This document shows, in pieces, positions 8,201 through 11,181 of a DNA stretch of 11,181 nt. The notes beneath the pieces are model-generated. The model was given only the letters and a program-made list of their open reading frames with translations, made no database searches and was not told the origin of the DNA. The position numbers and the translations under genes were made by a program. Location: assembly GCA_900617975.1 (NCBI GenBank), contig UZAE01012200.1, positions 1 to 11,181 on the forward strand. Reading direction: 5' to 3'. Within the stretch, counting starts at the first letter, position 1; every line of letters starts with the position of its first letter. The DNA is from Rodentolepis nana (lineage: Eukaryota; Platyhelminthes; Cestoda; Cyclophyllidea; Hymenolepididae).

Positions 8201-10265
8201 ACTGGCTGCAATATTGCAATATTGCAATTGTAGAATTGAGAAGAAGAAGAAGAAGTGAAATTTGACAATTTCCGTTTCGAATCTCGAGGTATCTATGTTG
8301 TTGTAGCTGTGATTGGTGCTTCCTCGTCGCCTTGAGGACCGTAGTTTGTGCTATCTGAGGGCGTTCCTTTCAGTTAAAGCTAAGTTTAGGGATTGGGGGG
8401 GGGGGGGGGGGGGGGGNGGGGTAGGAGAGGGGAGGGGAGGGGGGCTTGCAAATTTCTCCAGATACTGGTTATCAAAAGCGCAAAATTGCAAGTGTTCATT
8501 TGTCCCTCCCTCCCTCCCCCTCCCCCGCCTAAACCCACAACTCAAAACCTGATTTATATTCATTGTTTTCCGTGGCCCCACTCCTCCCTTCGAATTTAAT
8601 ACTGAATTAGTAATCAGTAGAATAACAAAATTCCTGAATTAAGCCCATTATTATTTCAATATTTCAGATGAACACCGAATCCTTGTGGGAACTGAGGACG
8701 GTCTCTATACAGTGGATCTTCGGTATAAAAGTAAGCAAACTCTTTTTTGTTTCCAGTTCTGTTAACTAATATTTGGCACCAACTGGCAGGAGGTAAATCA
8801 ACAACTTCTGTGTTGTTGAAGTTGTTCATTTTGTGGTTCTATAAACACGCCATAACGATCACATTGCACTATGACCTTCACAATTTGATAAATAAATTGC
8901 GAATAGCCGGGGAATTCGCTTTTGTTTTCCGTGTGTTTCAACTCGGTTAGAGGGTGGGGGGTAAAATATTGACGCATTTTTTCTAATTTGGGCATCCTCT
9001 TTCAGAGTGTTGTGCTGGAAATAGTTGACAGGTTGTGTTATTTCAACCCCTCCTAGCGGCAGTATCCACCTTCCCCCCCCCTTTCCCCTGAATTTAAACA
9101 CCATCCTTTAAAAGAAAATATTATTTTTTCTAAATTTAACCCTCTAATTCACTGGTTTTCTTTATTGAATGATTAACTTACAGACCACTTGTTTAAAATT
9201 GATAGGAAACATGTTTAATATCGATTCTGTAAGCTGATATCCGATTATCTGACACCTACTAAGTATTTTTTTTCCTATATTCTTCCTGTCAAAATCCGGC
9301 CAGATCGATAGTAATTACCAACCTGTTGCACTACTGAATAAACTTCATCTATCTCCGATTCCAATTTGCTGCAAATTGCAATTACAATGTTCTCTTTTTC
9401 TATTCTAATGAAGTCATTAACAGTGAAACACTCACGCATTTTAGCTGAAACCTATGTATCATTAGGTAGTCCTGGTGTCATCTTGTTACTTTTTAAATCA
9501 ATTACGTTGGTGTTCGCGTTAGCAAGGTAATTGAATGAGAAACGCAACAGTTTCAATGCATTCAAACAAAAAAAACGGTTAAGCGGAATTTTTAATCGCT
9601 TCGCTTTGAAATGCCAAAATATAGGGATCTTGACAATTCAACTCCAAATGTAACTTTCAATGAGAGGATTTTACTAGCATTGTACGTAAAAGGGCACTGA
9701 ATTGATTAATTCAGGTTAATTCCCATTAGTCTCTTTCGAATGCTTTCAAACAATGTTCACGCGTAAGAAATTATATTGAGCAGTCGTGAGCTCAGCACTA
9801 TCAACCACAGTTCCTCCCTTGTCCATCTAGATTGACAATTGTGTCTTAATGGTATGACCAGTCTCAATTCAGTGTACTAATTGATCAGCTCTGAGCTCGG
9901 TATACATAAACTCTCTCTCTCTCTCAAATCACGAAATTTGGAGTATGGAATTTTAAAGCCAAAATGTAACGAAATATCTTCACTTTTATTCCTCACTCTT
10001 GATACTCTCTCTCTCTTTTGCACACTTTTCGCCAAGATTTGCGGTCTAGTAATTTCTTCGTCAAAAGTTTAACACAAAGAAATATTTCCATGTTATTTAT
10101 TCCTCCACAGCACAGTTATATCAGGAAGCTTGAATTTGAATTCACCTTTACCGTTCTCTCTCTCTCTCTCTCCCCCTCTAGCATACGCTCGAATCGGGGA
10201 AAAGAAGCCAGTCCACCAAGTGGAGGCCTTGCCGGAGGAATTGCAACTGGTTGCAGTCATCCAGG
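2224..10265 (+). CDS. MRCK: MRCK-like serine/threonine kinase (CDC42BP family), partial: PH domain and start of CNH domain
   Basis: Join of 2224-2273, 2355-2432, 5302-5646, 6566-6779, 8668-8730 and 10182-10265 (834 nt, 278 codons plus phase-1 ends). All introns are GT-AG and the phases agree throughout (1,0,0,0,1,1,1). The joined protein follows MRCK in order: the pre-PH stretch with the GLGTILEGPVK pattern, a PH strand pattern KRGWIQQYAYLCDMRLFIYD, then FSVSRVTNSDVIHAKRNEVP (MRCK has FSV-SV-ASDVIHA-R-DIP), the PH C-terminal helix with its invariant Trp (CERWFSALDDA), the linker SFPLIKHILSA, and the CNH opening RILVGTEDGLYTVDL followed by KKPVHQVEALPEEL. In known MRCKs the PH domain helps membrane/junction targeting, the CNH domain is an interaction module, and the kinase acts below Cdc42 on myosin II regulators. 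The kinase, coiled-coil and C1 regions are not in the window. Citron and ROCK are less likely, because the DVIHA-type core is MRCK-like. Family assignment rests on recognition, not a search. Confidence 0.88.
2274..2354 (+). other. 81-nt intron
   Basis: A minimal intron between two small exons, gtatgc...ttttag. It contains a short (GAT/ATG)n stretch near 2310-2324 and a T-rich run before the acceptor. It is more than tenfold shorter than every other intron seen here. Confidence 0.8.
2355..2432 (+). CDS. MRCK: MRCK exon b (PH domain strands 1-3)
   Basis: Twenty-six codons, phase 0 at both ends, acceptor ctttcttttag and donor GAT|gtgagt. It encodes TPKGDIKRGW then IQQYAYLCDMRLFIYD, the classic first half of the MRCK PH domain (P-K-GGVKKGWQR---VVCD-KLFLYD in relatives). 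The basic K/R residues beside the GW pair lie where PH domains usually contact phosphoinositide head groups. Confidence 0.88.
3451..3781 (-). mobile_element. Diverged copy 1 of the same retroposon-like element
   Basis: Shares, in order, the tcaaatggcagg end, tgatag-tatcatt, ctttagttga, the gtgattcac-gatgt-aaagag stretch and an ungapped 90-nt block (3631-3720 against 10702-10791, 75 of 90 identical by hand alignment). It also shares ggtaagt-tatcgc near its right end. It lacks the tandem monomers, with the agactttttt block running straight into the gtaagt block. Flanking ccgaccaaata (3441-3451) and ccgatcaaata (3782-3792) may be a decayed TSD (10 of 11 match). Same orientation as copy 2. It is clearly older or more eroded. 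Confidence 0.65.
3552..3560. repeat. G9 run inside element copy 1
   Basis: Nine G where copy 2 has the non-homopolymeric cgagaaagggg region, so it appears to be a secondary expansion within the old copy. Confidence 0.75.
4352..4370. repeat. C11A8 double homopolymer
   Basis: Eleven C followed directly by eight A in the b-c intron. Confidence 0.95.
5302..5646 (+). CDS. MRCK: MRCK exon c (PH loop expansion plus PH core)
   Basis: 115 codons, phase 0 at both ends. The chosen acceptor is cacacacag at 5301. It is the only nearby AG that keeps phase 0 with the upstream exon, and it follows a T-rich tract. The donor is AAG|gtaaat. Residues 91-115 of the exon (GFSVSRV then SDVIHAKRNEVPLILK) are unmistakably MRCK PH core. 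Residues 1-90 contain a low-complexity part rich in Ser, Gly and Asn (residues 22-48, with SGSGGSSNSS), where vertebrate MRCKs have a loop of only about 20-25 residues. Phase and frame are solid. The exact 5' boundary is inferred. Confidence 0.82.
5647..6565 (+). other. 919-nt intron (c to d)
   Basis: gtaaat...gtcag. It starts with a T-rich stretch and a TG-rich tract about 60 nt after the donor. One 69-codon open stretch (5776-5985) has no recognised similarity and would interrupt the PH domain. Confidence 0.78.
5706..5727 (+). repeat. TG-rich tract downstream of exon c donor
   Basis: tgtgtgtgtatgtgtgtgta, about 60 nt inside the intron. UG repeats close to donors are known binding sites for CELF-type splicing factors; a role here is inference. 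Confidence 0.7.
6566..6779 (+). CDS. MRCK: MRCK exon d (PH C-terminal helix and PH-CNH linker)
   Basis: 214 nt, phase 0 in and phase 1 out, acceptor cgtttgtcag, donor CTTG|gtaagt. It encodes VVPDDYAGSSPIYLLFDSLD, then CERWFSALDDAARLV with the PH helix Trp, then a linker and DASFPLIKHILSACVL. The last segment matches the family's S-LPLIKAILTA pattern just before the CNH domain. The protein joins smoothly to exon c (PLILK|VVP) and exon e (VL-D-EHRI), which supports both junctions. Confidence 0.88.
7191..7201. repeat. C11 run
   Basis: Homopolymer in the d-e intron. Confidence 0.95.
7475..7489. repeat. (CTA)5
   Basis: Short perfect trinucleotide repeat. Confidence 0.9.
7717..7759. repeat. C14-N and C-rich tract
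   Basis: Fourteen C, an N at 7731, then acacaccccccacccacccc-type sequence. The N marks an unresolved base at the end of the homopolymer. Confidence 0.95.
8207..8229. repeat. TGCAATAT tandem repeat
   Basis: Nearly three copies of tgcaatat, giving overlapping ATTGCAAT palindromes. Confidence 0.85.
8240..8254. repeat. (GAA)5
   Basis: Short perfect trinucleotide repeat in the d-e intron. Confidence 0.9.
8395..8444 (+). repeat. G22-N-G4 and G-rich purine tract
   Basis: Twenty-two G, N at 8417, then ggggtaggagaggggaggggagggggg. It has strong G4 potential and is about 220 nt upstream of exon e. Confidence 0.95.
8503..8526 (+). repeat. C-rich pyrimidine tract
   Basis: tccctccctccctccccctc-type sequence, roughly complementary to the purine tract at 8418-8444, 60 nt away. 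Confidence 0.85.
8668..8730 (+). CDS. MRCK: MRCK exon e (first CNH blade)
   Basis: 63 nt, phase 1 at both ends, acceptor tatttcag, donor AAAA|gtaagc. Completed by the G from exon d, it reads DEHRILVGTEDGLYTVDLRY(K). This is the CNH-domain opening motif (RI-VG-E-GLY--- in MRCK, VLVGTEEGLYAL in citron). Such a small exon would be missed by length-based gene finding; the motif and matching phases support it. Confidence 0.87.
9073..9081. repeat. C9 run
   Basis: Homopolymer followed by tttcccc in the e-f intron. Confidence 0.93.
9911..9925. repeat. (CT)7 tract
   Basis: First of four CT dinucleotide tracts within 450 bp around exon f. Confidence 0.9.
10005..10016. repeat. (CT)6 tract
   Basis: Second CT tract, about 170 nt before exon f. 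Confidence 0.9.
10154..10181 (+). promoter_or_regulatory. CT-repeat polypyrimidine tract and acceptor of exon f
   Basis: A CT dinucleotide tract passes into ccccc and ends in ctctag, so the microsatellite itself serves as the pyrimidine tract of the splice acceptor. Length change here could alter exon f inclusion (inference). Confidence 0.75.
10182..10265 (+). CDS. MRCK: MRCK exon f (second CNH strand group)
   Basis: 84 nt, phase 1 at both ends, acceptor a (CT)n-C-rich tract ending cctctag at 10181, donor CAGG|gtatgt. It reads (T)YARIGEKKPVHQVEALPEEL then QLVAVIQ(G). It aligns with the MRCK segment KKVHQIEL----K-VILLCG that follows the first CNH motif. The next family motif (a GR-R-H-R-like stretch) is not found before the window ends, so the gene continues to the right. 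Confidence 0.84.
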
Positions 10266-10340
10266 GTATGTATTATATTTTTCCCTCATCTCACTCCCTC
10301 TCGCCCCTCCCCTCCCCCACCTCCCCCAACCCATTTCCTT

Positions 10341-10354
10341 TCTCTCTCTCTCTC
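10341..10354. repeat. (TC)7 tract
   Basis: Perfect dinucleotide tract in the last intron, preceded by a C-rich stretch from about 10310. Confidence 0.9.
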
Positions 10355-10513
10355 GTTGTAATTGTTTTTATCATCTCGTGTGTTTACATCTTCCTATACC
10401 GCATTCATATGCAAAGAAGGTGATGGCATCATTCCGGACATCCGTTTCCCTTATCTACTTATTTATTTCTCCCCCTCAAATGGCTTAAGAATCGTCTTCT
10501 CCACCCTGTTCTA

Positions 10514-10527
10514 CTGTGCACACGTAT
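10514..10527. repeat. Left target-site duplication of copy 2
   Basis: ctgtgcacacgtat, identical to 11010-11023. The outer flanking bases differ (a before this copy; c before, and acgaa after, the right one), which fixes the repeat length at about 14 bp. Confidence 0.75.
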
Positions 10528-11009
10528 TTATTTATTTCAAATGGCAGGCGTTTTGATAGCTATCATTAGCCCTTTAGTTGACTTCGGGCTTCACAGAGAG
10601 GAAGGTTCATCAAAGTAGCATAAAGTCGAGAAAGGGGAGCAGAAGAGCGATTCACAGATGTGAAAGAGGCAGACTGACACAAAGGCAAAGAAAAAGGTAA
10701 GATGAGTAATGTGGAAGTGGTCGAATATGACATACAGGGGGGTGATGATAGTTTGAAGTCAGAAGTCAACTGCCAGTCAATAGACTTTTTTGCCGTATGA
10801 GAAGTGATAAGTCAACTGCCGGTTAATAGACTTTTTTGCCGTATGAGTGGGTTGCCCAGGGTGCACCGCGTGGAGGTAAGTCTATCGCAACAACTGCCGG
10901 TTAATAGACTTTTTTGCCGTATGAGTATACATTGCCCAGGGTTATCACGGAGGTAAGTCTATCGCACACCCCGTATTTTATCACGTGGAGGTAAGTCTAT
11001 CGCACACCC
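10528..11009 (-). mobile_element. Non-autonomous retroposon-like element, copy 2, flanked by 14-bp TSD
   Basis: About 482 nt. Its ends are marked by identical 14-mers (ctgtgcacacgtat) at 10514-10527 and 11010-11023, exactly where similarity to the copy at 3451-3781 stops. Read on the minus strand it begins with tandem repeated units and ends in ccatttgaaataaataaata directly before the duplicated target. A 3' simple A-rich tail plus a TSD of this length is typical of LINE-driven target-primed reverse transcription. No reverse transcriptase or long ORF is present, so it is a SINE-like or 5'-truncated non-autonomous element. No clear tRNA-type A/B box was recognised. The family is not identified. 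Confidence 0.72.
10767..11004 (-). repeat. Tandem monomers inside copy 2 (about 78-bp unit)
   Basis: A 35-nt block starting caactgcc and containing gttaatagacttttttgccg occurs at 10767-10801, 10813-10847 and 10891-10925. An 18-nt block ggaggtaagtctatcgca occurs at 10872-10889, 10949-10966 and 10987-11004. The decamer ttgcccaggg sits between them at 10852-10861 and 10932-10941. Two nearly complete units are therefore offset by 77-80 bp, with a partial unit at each side. In element orientation they form the 5' part. Confidence 0.85.
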
Positions 11010-11023
11010 CTGTGCACACGTAT
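11010..11023. repeat. Right target-site duplication of copy 2
   Basis: Second copy of ctgtgcacacgtat. Its first c could also belong to the element's terminal cacccc, so the boundary is uncertain by one base. Confidence 0.75.
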
Positions 11024-11181
11024 ACGAAAGTTATTCTCCCCTTAACGATTGCAGTCTAATTTGGAAAGTGTATTAGGAGAGCGTCAGGAAACTTTGCCCA
11101 CGAAGCGAAATAAATTATGTGGTGTTCTTCTCAGAAAATACTTAAGGAAGCTTTTCTAATTAATTATTTATTCTAGAAAAT

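Larger units (their letters stand above)
6780..8667 (+). other. 1.89-kb intron (d to e)
   Basis: gtaagt...tttcag. It contains three long C or G homopolymers (two with an N), a CTA and a GAA triplet repeat and a TGCAATAT repeat. Short open frames are present but none has a recognised domain. Confidence 0.78.
8731..10181 (+). other. 1.45-kb intron (e to f)
   Basis: gtaagc...cctctag. AT-rich, with a small inverted repeat at 8800-8826, a C9 run at 9073-9081 and three CT tracts, the last of which forms the pyrimidine tract of exon f. Nothing else supportable. Confidence 0.77.
10266..11181 (+). other. Intron downstream of exon f (3' end not reached)
   Basis: Starts gtatgt. It contains a C- and T-rich stretch (10283-10354) and then the well-preserved retroposon-like insertion at about 10528-11009. 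The last 160 nt are AT-rich with no recognised element. Confidence 0.7.

Noticed and set aside
8263..8295. tRNA B-box-like gtttcgaatctc
   Set aside because: No matching A box, acceptor stem or cloverleaf could be drawn around it.
2224..10265. Citron kinase or ROCK as the gene identity
   Set aside because: The SDVIHAKR-EVP core, the GLGT-EGPVK pre-PH segment and SFPLIKHILSA match MRCK better than citron, and ROCK has no CNH domain.
10420..10460. Possible next MRCK exon starting after gcaaag (EGDGIIPDIRFPYLL)
   Set aside because: Phase fits, but the acceptor lacks a CAG/TAG end, the peptide omits the expected GR-R-R-like CNH motif, and no convincing donor follows.
10018..10488. 156-codon open frame overlapping exon f
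   Set aside because: Read out of the MRCK frame; its length comes from CT repeats translating to Leu/Ser runs.
10566..10769. Minus-strand open frame in element copy 2 (and its counterpart at 3537-3752 in copy 1)
   Set aside because: Lies wholly inside the retroposon-like repeat and has no reverse transcriptase or other recognised motif. It diverges freely between the two copies.
1..11181. CRISPR-like array, phage or prokaryotic operon
   Set aside because: No regularly spaced repeats with unique spacers and no bacterial gene organisation; split exons show this is eukaryotic DNA.

Overview
The window looks like intron-rich animal DNA. Its coding content is six short exons on the + strand, all bounded by GT-AG sites in compatible phases. 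Joined, they give 278 codons of the C-terminal half of an MRCK (myotonic dystrophy kinase-related Cdc42-binding kinase, CDC42BP / Drosophila genghis khan) homologue. The piece runs from just upstream of the PH domain, through the whole PH domain, into the start of the CNH (citron homology) domain. The kinase, coiled-coil and C1 regions must lie upstream, and most of the CNH domain and any Cdc42-binding motif downstream. The protein diverges from vertebrate and insect MRCKs. Together with moderate AT-richness, kilobase introns and many poly-C/G, TG and CT tracts, this would fit a flatworm (perhaps a tapeworm). That placement is a guess from overall character and no marker proves it.

Layout: 1-2223 is probably intron, with poly-C, a (TG)31 microsatellite and a G-quadruplex-type tract. 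2224-2432 holds two small exons split by an 81-nt intron. 2433-5301 is a 2.9-kb intron carrying a degraded interspersed repeat. 5302-5646 is the largest exon. It encodes an unusual Ser/Gly/Asn-rich expansion of a PH-domain loop, followed by the conserved MRCK core. 5647-6565 is intron. 6566-6779 encodes the end of the PH domain and the PH-CNH linker. 6780-8667 is intron with long C and G homopolymers, two of which contain an N. 8668-8730 and 10182-10265 are small CNH exons separated by a 1.45-kb intron. 10266-11181 is intron containing a second, better preserved copy of the repeat.

The most interesting non-genic feature is that repeat. The right-hand copy (about 10528-11009) is flanked by a perfect 14-bp direct repeat. 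Read on the minus strand it ends in an AAATAAATAAATA-type tail and starts with tandem monomers of about 78 bp. This is the signature of a target-primed retroposon inserted antisense to the host gene. A diverged copy at about 3451-3781 lies in the same orientation in another intron of the same gene. I do not recognise the family. On the sense strand both copies carry strong splice-donor-like GTAAGT motifs, three of them in the right-hand copy.

No complete gene, tRNA, rRNA, CRISPR array or prokaryote-type operon is visible.
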